From Bacteroidales bacterium (GTDB lineage: Bacteria; Bacteroidota; Bacteroidia; Bacteroidales; WCHB1-69): 64,000 bases of DNA. Every line of letters starts with the position of its first letter. The first letter of the stretch is position 1. The position numbers and the translations under genes are program-made. The DNA lies in the NCBI GenBank assembly GCA_017962845.1, contig JAGCUN010000045.1, forward strand, positions 30,070 to 94,069. Direction: 5' to 3'. Below, piece by piece: positions 37,072 through 46,295 of the stretch. The notes below the pieces were generated by a model. The model was given only the letters and a program-made list of their open reading frames with translations, was not told where the DNA came from and did no database searches.

Positions 37072-38479
37072 GTTTTAATACAATTAAAACTGTGTAAATA
37101 AGAATCTTGAGATCGAGCTGTAACGACATGTTCTCGATGTAGAGAATGTCCCAACGTAGCCGTTCGATCATCTCGTCCACATTTTCGGCATAGCCGAACT
37201 TGACCTCGCCCCATGAGGTGATGCCCGGGCGGATGCGGAACAGCAGTTTGTAGTAGGGGGCCTTCTCCACAATCTGGTCGATGTAGTATTGCCGCTCGGG
37301 ACGCGGACCCACCAGCGACATGTCGCCAATCAGCACGTTGAAAAACTGAGGGGTCTCATCCAAGCGGGTTTTGCGCATAAACTTGCCGAACCGTGTGATA
37401 CGGGGGTCGTGGGTGCTGGACAACTGCGGGGTGCTCTGTTCAGCATTCTCTACCATCGAACGGAATTTGATGATTTTGAAGGGCTTGCCATGCAGTCCGA
37501 TGCGTTCTTGCAGATAAAAGACAGGACCTTTTGAGGAACTTTTCACCCCAATAATCAAGAAAAGATACACCGGCAACAGGATGATAATGGCTAAAAGGGA
37601 ACAGAAAACGTCACAGCATCTTTTCAGGTGTTTTTGCCAGTCGGGAAGATAGTCGGGGGTGATGGAGATGAGGGGTTCGTAAAGAACGGAAGATACTTTT
37701 ACGGTTCCCATCAGCACGTCCTGCATCTGCGGAATAATCTTCAAATTCACGTCATAATCCATAATCATCGTGATGATGGATTCGATGTGTTTGCGTTTGC
37801 CGTTTTGGATGGCAATTACCAACTCTTTGATTTCCTGTTCTTTGACAATCGCCACCAGCTGATCAATCGTGCCGCAGCAGGGAAGTGCCTGGCTCATCAC
37901 ATCGGGGTCGTCATTGGCCATTTTGATATATCCGACGATACAGTTGCCGGCATTGGGGTTGCGTTCCACGATGGCCTTGTAGGTCTGCATGGCCACTTCG
38001 TCGCTGCCGATGATTAAGGTGCGGAAACTGATTTTACCGCTACGAATCTTGTTGATGGTGGCAGTGGTGATGCACACGCGGGGGATGTAGGTGGTGAAAA
38101 ACTGCAGTCCCAGCAGAATCAGGAAGTACAGAAGATAGTCATTATAAACTATCACATGGTCATCCAAAATGAAGGCGAAGAAAAAGAGGAGGCAGCCGAT
38201 AAGGGTGACTATCAGTGTGTTGCCGAGTTCTTTTAGACGCGATTTTTGGAAAATTTTGTTATAACAGCCAGTGAAGGCATGCAGAAACACCCAGTAGATA
38301 GGACAGGCTCCCAGTCCGATGTAAAACTTGTAATCGTTGAGGAGAGCCTCGTTCAGGTGTTGGATGACGGAGTGATCGACATTATATTTTCTAAAGGTGA
38401 AAAACAAGCACCAGGTGACCAGCGAGGCCAGAATATCGAAGAAAAGATAGAGGAAGATGACTTGTTTTCTGTGTGACAT
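37058..38479 (-). CDS. Undecaprenyl-phosphate sugar-1-phosphate transferase (WcaJ type)
   Basis: A 473-residue polytopic membrane protein. Four N-terminal membrane segments, a CoA-binding-like middle (SFRTLIIGSDEVAMQTYKAI), a fifth membrane segment (about 265-310), and the catalytic C-terminal domain are visible. The catalytic part includes KGPVFYLQERIGLHGKPF, KIIKFRSMV and GDMSLVGPRPERQYYIDQI. It initiates glycan repeat units by moving hexose-1-phosphate to undecaprenyl phosphate. The lipoprotein gene ends 6 bp upstream and the GT2 overlaps downstream. Confidence 0.92.
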   Translation of the reverse strand: MSHRKQVIFLYLFFDILASLVTWCLFFTFRKYNVDHSVIQHLNEALLNDYKFYIGLGACPIYWVFLHAFTGCYNKIFQKSRLKELGNTLIVTLIGCLLFFFAFILDDHVIVYNDYLLYFLILLGLQFFTTYIPRVCITTATINKIRSGKISFRTLIIGSDEVAMQTYKAIVERNPNAGNCIVGYIKMANDDPDVMSQALPCCGTIDQLVAIVKEQEIKELVIAIQNGKRKHIESIITMIMDYDVNLKIIPQMQDVLMGTVKVSSVLYEPLISITPDYLPDWQKHLKRCCDVFCSLLAIIILLPVYLFLIIGVKSSSKGPVFYLQERIGLHGKPFKIIKFRSMVENAEQSTPQLSSTHDPRITRFGKFMRKTRLDETPQFFNVLIGDMSLVGPRPERQYYIDQIVEKAPYYKLLFRIRPGITSWGEVKFGYAENVDEMIERLRWDILYIENMSLQLDLKILIYTVLIVLKRAGK

Positions 38480-38485
38480 CGTGGA

Positions 38486-39406
38486 TTAGTAACTGGTGAT
38501 GTAGATAACTTTAATATTGTCGAAATAAAGGTGTACGGGGTTGTTATCGTCGCGGCCTCCGGAGATCTGTACTCGGTAGTTGATGGCATTCAGAGAGTTG
38601 CGGTGTACTGATTTGGTGAGGTTGACATAGATTTTTTTCCATTGGGGTCCGGCGTTGGCCACCACGAGCGGTTCGGAGGTGGTGACGGAGGTGGTGGACT
38701 TATCCACCAGCATGGTCACGGTGAATTCGGCGGCCTCCACATCGCAGCGGTAGTCCATCTCAAGGAAGATGTCGGCGGGGAGCACGTTGCCAAAGGTCAT
38801 GTCGCTAGAAATCACCTCAAATTCGGTGATGGAATCCACATCCATGGAGATTCTGCCGATGCGGTTGATCGGTTCTTCTGGGTCGGCGATATGTTCGAAA
38901 TTGATACCGTTGTCTTTCGAAGGATGGAAGATACTATTATAGTCCTTGGTGAAATTCTCGATAAATTCAAAGTGGGTGGTGGGAGCATATTTGAAAGTGA
39001 TATTCTCCACATCTAGTATTTCACCATTTTGGAAATTGACGGTCATGGTGTAGGGCTCTACAAATGGATAGCGGGGGCGCATGGTGGAGACCCCATTCAG
39101 TTTTATTCCGGGGAAGATGCTGAAGAGGGTGCTGTCGTTGAAGATTACGGGTACTTTGCAAGGCATTTCCCATGTGCCGAGGGTGGTGCTGTTGGCATAG
39201 ACCCACAGGTCGGGGAATTTCTGATTGGCGATGGAGGCCAGTTCGCTGGCATCGTAGTTTGTGCCATGTTCTTGGTTGAACGTGCTGACATCCATAGTGA
39301 TAGTAGTGGATTCGCTGAAATTGAGGTACGCGACCTTGATTTCTTCTCTCTGGCAGCCGGATAAAAGTGCTGTGAAAAATATGAAAACTAGTAAAGTTTT
39401 TTTCAT
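38486..39406 (-). CDS. Lipoprotein of unknown function in the glycan operon
   Basis: A 306-residue lipoprotein (MKKTLLVFIFFTALLSGC, lipobox Cys18). No named domain is recognised. The C-terminal ~110 residues (ISMDVDSITEFEVISSDMTF to VHLYFDNIKVIYITSY) have a jelly-roll strand pattern common in Bacteroidota carbohydrate-binding modules, including the end LYFDNIKVIYI. The context between a GT-C type protein and a WcaJ-type transferase suggests a glycan-related surface role. This is inference. Confidence 0.65.
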   Translation of the reverse strand: MKKTLLVFIFFTALLSGCQREEIKVAYLNFSESTTITMDVSTFNQEHGTNYDASELASIANQKFPDLWVYANSTTLGTWEMPCKVPVIFNDSTLFSIFPGIKLNGVSTMRPRYPFVEPYTMTVNFQNGEILDVENITFKYAPTTHFEFIENFTKDYNSIFHPSKDNGINFEHIADPEEPINRIGRISMDVDSITEFEVISSDMTFGNVLPADIFLEMDYRCDVEAAEFTVTMLVDKSTTSVTTSEPLVVANAGPQWKKIYVNLTKSVHRNSLNAINYRVQISGGRDDNNPVHLYFDNIKVIYITSY

Positions 39407-39442
39407 GTTGTTACAACGAGATTTTCATCCTATTATTTTGTA

Positions 39443-41365
39443 TTAGATGGAATCGTGGGAAATTTCTTCTGGTTCGATGATTTCTTGTGGTTCTTGGATT
39501 TCGCGGGGACTGGGGAAGGAGGGGATATAAGGAGTGGTAGTATTTGAGGGGATGGGAGTTTCATTTAACAAGGGCACTTCTGGCGTGGAGGTGGTGTCGG
39601 GAATGTTGCGGGAGCGGGTTTTGTGCAGGATAATGGCGATGGGCTTGTTCTCCACATAAATCTTTTTCACGGCTTTACGGTTCTCCCAGCGTTTGTGCAG
39701 AAGTTGTTGGGCAGGTACGGCATTGGCAAAGGAGATGAAGTAATCCCATTGGGCGGTGTCGCTCTTTTGAAGGGTAGTGTGAGTGAGGGAGAAAAGGTCG
39801 TTGTGTTGCCGGAAGTAGTAGTCGCAGCCCGCGTTGCCGTCGGTGAAAACTTTAATGCGGGCGGTATCATGTTGAATAGTAGCATTTTCAATCAGCCAGC
39901 GACAGACTGCCTTGTTGGCATTTTCCCCTTCGTCAATGGCATATTTCCCGTATGCGTTGGCGATGCCTCCCGACAGTTCGTTGAAATAGACCTCCAAGGT
40001 CCTGTAGTGGAAGAAGATGTGGCGCAAGGGCATCAGGCACAACAGCAGCACCAGGCTCACGATGACGAAGTTGGTATATTTGTCGTCGATTTTGCGAAGA
40101 ATGCCCTCGTAGCCCGCCGCGGCGAACATGACGACAAACGGGTATATCATCAGGTAGATGGACCAGCCGTCGTAAATCTCACACGTCTCGCCATGTAGTG
40201 TCCACAGCGGGTGGAGTGTGGCGAGCAGCAGGATGATGATGTTGGTGAAGTGAATCTTTTTCACCACCTGCTTCACCACTGTCAGATGTACCAGTGCGCC
40301 AATAATCACTAACAGCGGTACGGTGAACTGCATTCTTTGCAGGATGAAGCCAACGGTGAGGTCGTGGGTGGACACCAATTGTCCGCCCCACAGGAGTTGT
40401 GTGACGGGCTGGTGCTGAGCCATCTTCAGGATGCCCGAACTTGGGAAGAGTGCGATGGAGCCGATGCCTTGTAGCGGACAGAGCAGGTAGAGCACATAGA
40501 CGGTCGCCACCACGCAAATCATGATGAGCAGGAGTTTCCCAAAATTGCGGAAGTAACTCCTGGTGAAGAATTTGGATATGGGGTTGGCGAGAATGAAGGA
40601 GAGGTTGACGCTAATCAGCAGGTAATGGAGAAGAACGAAGCCGCCGACATGGATGGCATTGGCTATGGCAATACTTAAAACAATGAATACCAGTCGTTTC
40701 CATTTTAGGATAGGAAGTTCGCCAATCAGGATGAAGATTTGGTGGATGGCGAGGAGGTAGAAAAAGGTGAAGGAGATGTCGGCGAGGTTGCCGAACGACT
40801 GTCCGAAGAAGTGGGGCGACAAGGCGAGCATCAGCCCGCCGAAGAAGGCAGCCCGCCAGCTGAAAAGGTTCATCAGGAATGAGCCCATCACTACGATAAT
40901 GAGCCATGCAAACAGGGCTCCAATGACGTGCCGGAAGTCGTAAACACTCTCAAAATGAAGCCATTTGGTGGCACAATAGCACAAAAAATCAACGATTTGC
41001 GTTTGTGTTTTGGCATTAGGATATTGGAGGATTTCAGGGTTGTCATCGGCGTAATACTGGTAAAGTAGTTCTGCACGGTGGTGCTGTTCGATCTCTTTAT
41101 CGGAGATGCCGTTCTGTACGCCGATGATAGGCAACGCTATCAGAAGCACGAGTGACAACAAGTAATATAAGTATTTGAAGACATCATCTTTTCCTTTGAT
41201 GGAGATGGAGAAGAAGTCTTTCTTGAGATGTTGGAACTTGTATCGGCGTATGTTTTCGTTTGAAATGCGGATTTCCGCCACCTCATACTCAAAGACACTC
41301 CTCGGGTAGAGAATTTGGTACTTGAGTTTCTTCAGCTTGAGTTTGATGGAATCCTTGATGCTCAC
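39443..41365 (-). CDS. Membrane glycosyltransferase-like protein (GT-C/PMT type)
   Basis: A 640-residue protein with about 10-12 hydrophobic segments. After a cytosolic N-terminus (~80 residues) and the first membrane segment, the loop holds ISDKEIEQHHRAELLYQYY, placed like the acidic motif of GT-C enzymes that use polyprenyl-linked sugars. Later soluble segments and a Pro/Thr/Glu-rich tail (about 590-640) follow. The exact activity is not determinable. It heads the operon under a -7 box at 41386, with 36 bp to the lipoprotein gene. Confidence 0.65.
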   Translation of the reverse strand: MSIKDSIKLKLKKLKYQILYPRSVFEYEVAEIRISNENIRRYKFQHLKKDFFSISIKGKDDVFKYLYYLLSLVLLIALPIIGVQNGISDKEIEQHHRAELLYQYYADDNPEILQYPNAKTQTQIVDFLCYCATKWLHFESVYDFRHVIGALFAWLIIVVMGSFLMNLFSWRAAFFGGLMLALSPHFFGQSFGNLADISFTFFYLLAIHQIFILIGELPILKWKRLVFIVLSIAIANAIHVGGFVLLHYLLISVNLSFILANPISKFFTRSYFRNFGKLLLIMICVVATVYVLYLLCPLQGIGSIALFPSSGILKMAQHQPVTQLLWGGQLVSTHDLTVGFILQRMQFTVPLLVIIGALVHLTVVKQVVKKIHFTNIIILLLATLHPLWTLHGETCEIYDGWSIYLMIYPFVVMFAAAGYEGILRKIDDKYTNFVIVSLVLLLCLMPLRHIFFHYRTLEVYFNELSGGIANAYGKYAIDEGENANKAVCRWLIENATIQHDTARIKVFTDGNAGCDYYFRQHNDLFSLTHTTLQKSDTAQWDYFISFANAVPAQQLLHKRWENRKAVKKIYVENKPIAIILHKTRSRNIPDTTSTPEVPLLNETPIPSNTTTPYIPSFPSPREIQEPQEIIEPEEISHDSI

Positions 41366-41385
41366 GGAAACGAAATTTGAAGCGA

Positions 41386-41393
41386 CAAATTTA
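41386..41393 (-). promoter_or_regulatory. -7 box for the glycan operon
   Basis: CAAATTTA on the plus strand reads TAAATTTG on the minus, matching TAnnTTTG, 20 bp upstream of the ATG at 41365. Confidence 0.5.
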
Positions 41394-41426
41394 CACTAAT
41401 TTTTTCAAATGCGTGTAGGGTGATGC

Positions 41427-41462
41427 AAAAAAGACTTGCCGCCGCTGGTGGCAAGTCTTTTT
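41427..41462 (-). terminator. Strong terminator closing the ftsX-uppP-zinc-ribbon operon
   Basis: A stem of at least 13 bp (core AAAGACTTGCC / GGCAAGTCTTT) with a further small inner stem is flanked by A-runs and T-runs, so it can act on both strands. It lies 20 bp beyond the zinc-ribbon gene stop and separates that operon from the glycan operon. Confidence 0.88.
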
Positions 41463-41481
41463 CTAAAGCGGTTTTAGAAAA

Positions 41482-42372
41482 CTATTCTTTGTTTTCTTGA
41501 AGATCTTTATTCTCGTGTTCTTCCACCAGTTGTTTGTCGATGAAGATACGGCCGCAGGCTTCGCACACAATGATTTTCTTGTGCAAGCGGATGTCGAGCT
41601 GGCGCTGAGGAGGAATGGTGCTGAAGCAACCGCCGCAGGCGTCACGTTCGATCTGCACGATGGCCAGACCGTTGCGGGCGTTCTTGCGGATGCGCTCGAA
41701 AGCGGTGAGCAGACGCGGCTCGATTTTGGATTTGTAAACCTCAGCCTCTTTGCGCAGTTCAGCCTCTTTTTCTTCGGTTTCTGCCAAAATGCCTTTCAAT
41801 TCACCTTTCTTCTGGTTCAAAATCTCCTGCAATTCATTTACCTTCTCCTCAAAACCTTTGATTTCCTCGGTCTTCGCCTCAACAGTAGCGTTGTGTTTGC
41901 TTTTGTTCTTCTCTGAAAGCTGGATTTCAAGGGTTTGGAATTCGATCTCCTTGGCCAAAGACTCATATTCGCGGTTGTTGCGAACGTTCTGCTGTTGCTC
42001 GGTGTATCGTTTGATGAGTGTCTGGGCTTCCATAATCTTGGCGTTCTCGCCAGCGATTTTGGCCTGAATCTCTTTGATGTCGGTCTGATATTTGGCAATG
42101 CGCGTCTTCAGTCCCTCAAGGGCGTCTTCCAAATCGCGCACCTCATTAGGAAGCTCACCTCTTTCGACCAAAATTTTATCAATTTTGGAGCACACCTGCT
42201 GTAGATAATAGAGGGACAGCAGTTTCTGGGCGATGCTCAGCTCTTCTTGAAGCTGTTCGGCAGTTTCTTCTTCTTTACGCTCAATAATAATTTCTTTGGT
42301 GTCGGTCGAGGGGATGGTTACTTCGACAACTTCGGGAGCCGCGGCTTCTTCGTTTACTTTCTTCTTTGCCAT
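41482..42372 (-). CDS. Coiled-coil protein with C4 zinc ribbon
   Basis: A 296-residue cytoplasmic protein. Residues ~40-235 are a long heptad-rich coiled coil (EEKEAELRKEAEVYKSKIEP near its end). The C-terminus has paired cysteines, CGGCF and CEACG, forming a C4-type zinc ribbon. It is typically encoded next to a NIF3 protein, as here (31 bp apart). The function is unproven; a nucleic-acid or chaperone role is guessed for the family. The ATG at 42372 (MAKKK) was chosen over an upstream in-frame start at 42417 inside the intergenic gap. Confidence 0.88.
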   Translation of the reverse strand: MAKKKVNEEAAAPEVVEVTIPSTDTKEIIIERKEEETAEQLQEELSIAQKLLSLYYLQQVCSKIDKILVERGELPNEVRDLEDALEGLKTRIAKYQTDIKEIQAKIAGENAKIMEAQTLIKRYTEQQQNVRNNREYESLAKEIEFQTLEIQLSEKNKSKHNATVEAKTEEIKGFEEKVNELQEILNQKKGELKGILAETEEKEAELRKEAEVYKSKIEPRLLTAFERIRKNARNGLAIVQIERDACGGCFSTIPPQRQLDIRLHKKIIVCEACGRIFIDKQLVEEHENKDLQENKE

Positions 42373-42403
42373 ACTATTTTCTGTAATATTTTGATTAACA
42401 ATA

Positions 42404-43501
42404 TTATATGATGCCAATTTTCATTTTTTCCACTTCTGCAAATGAAACGGCAAAATTACTAAAATTTTCTTTTAATTCGTTATAAATTATTTCTTTTACA
42501 AATTGTTCGCTTTCGAGGTGTCCGATGTCGGCGATAATCATCCTTCCGTCTGCGGTATGGAAGTCGTGGTATTTGATGTCGCCGCTGATGTAGATGTCGG
42601 CTTTAGCCGCCATCGCATCCGAGATGAACGAGCTGCCGCCGCCCCCGCACACGGCCACGCGCCGCACCGGTTTCGACAAATTCCCATAATATTTCACCGC
42701 CTCCACACCGAAAATATCCTTCACGTGGCGCAGAAACGCTTCCCCCTCCACGGCCTCCGCCAAATTGCCCACTCTTCCTAACCCGACAGTACGGGAAGGA
42801 TTCTCCAACCGATAGATGTCGAAGGCGGGTTCCTCGTAGGGGTGGTTGGCGTAAAGTGTCTGTATGACTGTGTGTTGCAGATGAGCCGGAAACACCATCT
42901 CCACACGTTCCTCTTCTACCGTCTCGCGCTTTCCAGCCGTCCCGATGAACGGATTGGCCGCTTCGTTGGGAAGGAATCCTCCTTCGCCATGTACGCGATA
43001 AGCACACTGCTCGTAGTTGCCCAACCGTCCGCAGCCCACAGCAAACAAGGCCTCCTGCACCTTCTCGCAGTGACTCTCTGGCACGAAGAAGGCGATTTTT
43101 CGCAGATTGCCATCGGCGGGACTCAACACTTCCACATCGTGCAACCCGAGTTTGGCGGCGAAAAGGTCGTTCACCCCGCCCGGCGCACTGTCGAGATTGG
43201 TGTGCATCGAGTAAAGTACCATCTTGTGTTCCAGTGCCTTGCAGATGATGCGTCCCACGCGGTGGGTGGGTTCCACCTTCATGATGCCCTTCCGCAAAAT
43301 CAGCGGGTGGTGCGAAATCACCAAGTTGGCATTGAGGGCTATGGCCTCGTCGATGGTGGCATCCGACATCTCAAAGCAAACCAATACCCCTGTAATTTCG
43401 CGCTCTTTGTCGCCGCACTGTATGCCGCAATTGTCGAAATCCTCCTGATAGGAGAGGGGGAATTTTTGCTCTAAGTGTGATAATACTTCCTTGATTTTCA
43501 T
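42404..43501 (-). CDS. NIF3-like dinuclear metal-centre protein
   Basis: A 365-residue NIF3/DUF34 protein. Metal ligands are in LVISHHPLILRKGI, SMHTNLDSAPGGVNDLFA, and near the end IIADIGHLESEQF. A middle insert (about 130-235, with an NGG/PII-like fold) is the long form found in Bacteroidota and Firmicutes (YqfO type). DUF34 proteins are widespread and probably metal-dependent hydrolases, with no agreed substrate. The start is ATG 43501 (MKIKEVLSHLEQ). An earlier in-frame start at 43606 lies in uppP and was rejected. Confidence 0.92.
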   Translation of the reverse strand: MKIKEVLSHLEQKFPLSYQEDFDNCGIQCGDKEREITGVLVCFEMSDATIDEAIALNANLVISHHPLILRKGIMKVEPTHRVGRIICKALEHKMVLYSMHTNLDSAPGGVNDLFAAKLGLHDVEVLSPADGNLRKIAFFVPESHCEKVQEALFAVGCGRLGNYEQCAYRVHGEGGFLPNEAANPFIGTAGKRETVEEERVEMVFPAHLQHTVIQTLYANHPYEEPAFDIYRLENPSRTVGLGRVGNLAEAVEGEAFLRHVKDIFGVEAVKYYGNLSKPVRRVAVCGGGGSSFISDAMAAKADIYISGDIKYHDFHTADGRMIIADIGHLESEQFVKEIIYNELKENFSNFAVSFAEVEKMKIGII

Positions 43502-43511
43502 TATGTTATAA

Positions 43512-44339
43512 TTATTTGGCAAGGCTGGCAAAAATGATGGACAGGATGCCGGCGGCGGCGCAATAGAGGGAGAACCAGGCGAGGTTGGCGCGCTTGACGA
43601 GGGCAATCATCCATTTGCAGGCGAAGAGTCCGGAGATGTAGGCGGCCACAAAACCGCAGATGAGGGCGGTGGCGGAGATGCCGGAGCTGGCCACGCTGAA
43701 ATCGCCGCCGATGAGGTCGAGGAAGCATTCGCCGAGGATGGGGATGATGACCATGAGGAAGGAGAACTGAGCCACCTCCTCTTTCTTCACTCCGAGGAGC
43801 AGTCCGGTGGCGATGGTGGTGCCGGAGCGTGAGAGTCCGGGCAGCACGGCCACGGCCTGTGCGATACCGATGATGAAGGCCGACAGGTAGCCGACGGGCT
43901 TGCTCTCTTTGAATTTCACAAACTTGGTGAGGGCGAGCAGCAAGGCGGTCACCAACAGCATGATGCCCACCAGCAGCAGGCCTTCGCCGAAGAGTGCTTC
44001 CACCTGGTGTTTGAAGAACATGCCCACGATGAAGACGGGAATCATGGAGAGGAGGATTTTGCCGACGTAGTGCGTTTCGGGACTCCAGTTGCAGACGCGT
44101 TGTTCCTCGCACCATTCCAGCTTGAGGAAACGGGTGAGCAGTCGCCACACTTCGCGCCACAAAACGGTGAGGGTCGCTAAAACGGTGGCTCCGTGCACGA
44201 TGGTCTCAAACACCACATTCTCAGAATGTTCCACCCCGAGAATTTCTTTTCCGATGATGAGATGTCCACTACTGCTGACGGGCAGAAATTCCGTCAGGCC
44301 CTGTATGATGCCTAAAATGATGGCTTCAAACCACTCCAG
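43512..44339 (-). CDS. uppP: Undecaprenyl-diphosphate phosphatase UppP (non-ATG start)
   Basis: A polytopic membrane enzyme recycling undecaprenyl pyrophosphate for peptidoglycan and glycan synthesis. Catalytic regions are intact: QGLTEFLPVSSSGHLIIG near the N-terminus and VAVLPGLSRSGTTIATGL (about 170-187). The reading frame needed for the first catalytic motif has no ATG, GTG or TTG. Upstream is only CTG (44339), in LEWFEAIILG where relatives have MEWFEA, and ATA one codon earlier. A GTG at 44234 would delete the motif. The gene overlaps the DUF3098 gene by 28 bp. Length from CTG is 275 residues, normal for the family. Confidence 0.88.
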   Translation of the reverse strand: MEWFEAIILGIIQGLTEFLPVSSSGHLIIGKEILGVEHSENVVFETIVHGATVLATLTVLWREVWRLLTRFLKLEWCEEQRVCNWSPETHYVGKILLSMIPVFIVGMFFKHQVEALFGEGLLLVGIMLLVTALLLALTKFVKFKESKPVGYLSAFIIGIAQAVAVLPGLSRSGTTIATGLLLGVKKEEVAQFSFLMVIIPILGECFLDLIGGDFSVASSGISATALICGFVAAYISGLFACKWMIALVKRANLAWFSLYCAAAGILSIIFASLAK

Positions 44340-44668
44340 TATTGTTCAGCTGGTTGGTTGTCTTTTTTCTTGTCGGGGAAGCGCAGCATGATGGCGAAAA
44401 CCTCGATGATCAGGCCCGCGAGGATGGTGATGGGAGCGACGACCAGTCGGCGGGTGTCGAAGATGTCGGGGCTGAACTCGTTGGGGTCATTGGAGCCGCC
44501 GCCGGTGAGCAGGATATAGCCCACGAAAGCGACCACCACGCCGATGCCCATCAGAATATAGTTGGGCATACGGAAGAGGGGCGTTTTAGGACCTTGTTCT
44601 TTTTTGCCGTACACGCGATAGTTGGTCTGTGCCGCGTTCTTTGGTTCGGTTTTGATAACAGTTGCCAT
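44312..44668 (-). CDS. DUF3098 membrane protein
   Basis: A 118-residue protein with two membrane segments (about 35-53 and 75-93). Family text is FRMPNYILMGIGVVVAFVGY, LLTGGGSNDPNEFSPDIFD, and RLVVAPITILAGLIIEVFAI. It is always small and sits next to ftsX in Bacteroidota, as here (2 bp after it). Function unknown; a link to the FtsX complex is inferred from position only. Confidence 0.88.
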   Translation of the reverse strand: MATVIKTEPKNAAQTNYRVYGKKEQGPKTPLFRMPNYILMGIGVVVAFVGYILLTGGGSNDPNEFSPDIFDTRRLVVAPITILAGLIIEVFAIMLRFPDKKKDNQPAEQYWSGLKPSF

Positions 44669-44670
44669 AG

Positions 44671-45621
44671 TTATAAGTATAAGCTATCGGGATTGATTTT
44701 AATATATCGGTTGGTGAAAATGAGGGCGGAGATGGTCGTAAAGAGGATGCTGAAGCAGAAAACTCCGCCGAGAAGGATGGCGATGATGACTTCATTGCCA
44801 TTGATAATGACGATGTTGCGCAGCCAGTTGCTCCCACCGAGAATAACTAGTGCTACGAGACCCGTGGCGATGGCTCCACCAACGAGTCCCTGTACGAATC
44901 CTTTGGTGAGGAAGGGCTTGCGTACAAAGCTGCGAGTAGCGCCTATTAGTAGCAAACTTCTGATATTGAAGCGTTTGGCATAAATGTTGAGTCGGAGAGA
45001 GTTGCCGATCAGAATCAGACTTATGAAGAGAAATACCCCGCAGATACCGATGATGATCCATTGGATATTGCGTAGATTGTTTTGAATAAAATGAGCGATG
45101 TCGTTGGAGTAGCTCACTTCCTGAACTTGTTCGTTCTGTTGGATGAGTTGGATGATCTTGGCGAGAGAGTCGGGATGGGTGTATTCTTCTTTGAGAGTCA
45201 AAGTGATGGAGGCGTTAAGGGGGTTGTCGGAGTACTGTTCGAAATTGTTGCCGAGAATCTTTTTGGTCACTTCCGTATTTTCAGCGAGAGAATGGAATTT
45301 GGAACTTTTGACAAAAGGTTCGCATTTGAGACGGAGTTCGTAGTCGCGTATGTCAGATTCTGGAACAGGCTGGTTGACCGTGGTTACCACTGTGGCAGAA
45401 TCTACAGTACTGGTGGTTTGCTGAGGGGTGGTGGCGAAAAATAACACCTCAAGTTCTAGATTTTCAGAAATTCTTTGAAGATATTGGGTGGAGAAAACCG
45501 CTATCATAGCCGTCATCCCTACAAAAAACATGGTTAGTGCGATGCTGCAAATGGATCCTATGGATGAGAAAGCGAGTCGTGCTTTGGTGATTTTATCTAA
45601 CGATTCCGGTTGTTTGCCCAT
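44671..45621 (-). CDS. ftsX: Cell-division ABC-type permease FtsX
   Basis: A 316-residue inner-membrane protein. One N-terminal membrane segment (about 21-45) precedes a ~140-residue extracytoplasmic domain, and three C-terminal segments (about 185-208, 240-265 and 280-305) complete the FtsX fold. FtsX with FtsE couples septal peptidoglycan hydrolase activation to division. ftsE is not adjacent. FtsX, DUF3098, UppP, NIF3 and the zinc-ribbon gene form one run ending at the terminator at 41427. Confidence 0.9.
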   Translation of the reverse strand: MGKQPESLDKITKARLAFSSIGSICSIALTMFFVGMTAMIAVFSTQYLQRISENLELEVLFFATTPQQTTSTVDSATVVTTVNQPVPESDIRDYELRLKCEPFVKSSKFHSLAENTEVTKKILGNNFEQYSDNPLNASITLTLKEEYTHPDSLAKIIQLIQQNEQVQEVSYSNDIAHFIQNNLRNIQWIIIGICGVFLFISLILIGNSLRLNIYAKRFNIRSLLLIGATRSFVRKPFLTKGFVQGLVGGAIATGLVALVILGGSNWLRNIVIINGNEVIIAILLGGVFCFSILFTTISALIFTNRYIKINPDSLYL

Positions 45622-45668
45622 TATTTTTACTTTTTCTAACAGATATTTTTGCCTAATTTTTGAAGCTG

Positions 45669-45676
45669 CAAAGATA
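45669..45676 (-). promoter_or_regulatory. -7 box for the ftsX operon
   Basis: CAAAGATA on the plus strand reads TATCTTTG on the minus, 47 bp upstream of the ftsX ATG at 45621. Confidence 0.6.
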
Positions 45677-45773
45677 CATCAACTTTTTCAAAATTTCAAC
45701 AGAAGTAATGAAAATGTTTCTGTGGCCAAATGTTGAAAAATAGACGGCATTTTACAACTTTTAGGAATGTCTA

Positions 45774-46292
45774 TTATTCCTCCAAATAAATGTCTATCAG
45801 CCCTTCTGGCGCATTCACCCGCAGGATGCGCTTCTCACGGTCCACCTCCTCGAAGATGTCGTCCACCGCAGGTATCAAAATCTCCTTGCCATCGCAGTCC
45901 ACCTGCATGATGGGCTGGTTGCTGATGTCGATAAAGTCTTTGCAGATGCCGATGTTGCCTTTTATCTTATCAATTACTTGAAAACCAATTACTTCGTGGT
46001 AATAGAATTTGTTGCCCGTCAGTGGCGGAAGCTCGGTGATGGGAAGATACATCTCCATTTTCACCAGCGACTTGGCCTCCTCGCCATCCACATCGGCGAA
46101 TTTCACCACGGCATTGTTGCCGCCCCGTAGCTCGATGCTGTCGATCATGTAGGGGATGTACTCGTCGCCCTCCAACAGGAAAACCGCACGCAGGTTGGTG
46201 TACTTTTCCGGCTCGTCGGTGTCGAGAAAAACCGTCAGTTCCCCTTTGTAGCCAAAGGGCTTGGTGATAAGGCCGAGGTAGAAATATTCCAT
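45774..46292 (-). CDS. rimM: Ribosome maturation factor RimM
   Basis: A 172-residue protein that binds S19 and assists 30S assembly. The N-terminal RimM domain starts FYLGLITKPFGYKGEL; the C-terminal PRC-barrel holds YYHEVIGFQVID and GKEILIPAVDDIFEEVD. Both domains are present at usual length. The start is 3 bp after the lpxC stop, on the same strand. Confidence 0.94.
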   Translation of the reverse strand: MEYFYLGLITKPFGYKGELTVFLDTDEPEKYTNLRAVFLLEGDEYIPYMIDSIELRGGNNAVVKFADVDGEEAKSLVKMEMYLPITELPPLTGNKFYYHEVIGFQVIDKIKGNIGICKDFIDISNQPIMQVDCDGKEILIPAVDDIFEEVDREKRILRVNAPEGLIDIYLEE

Positions 46293-46295
46293 GGT

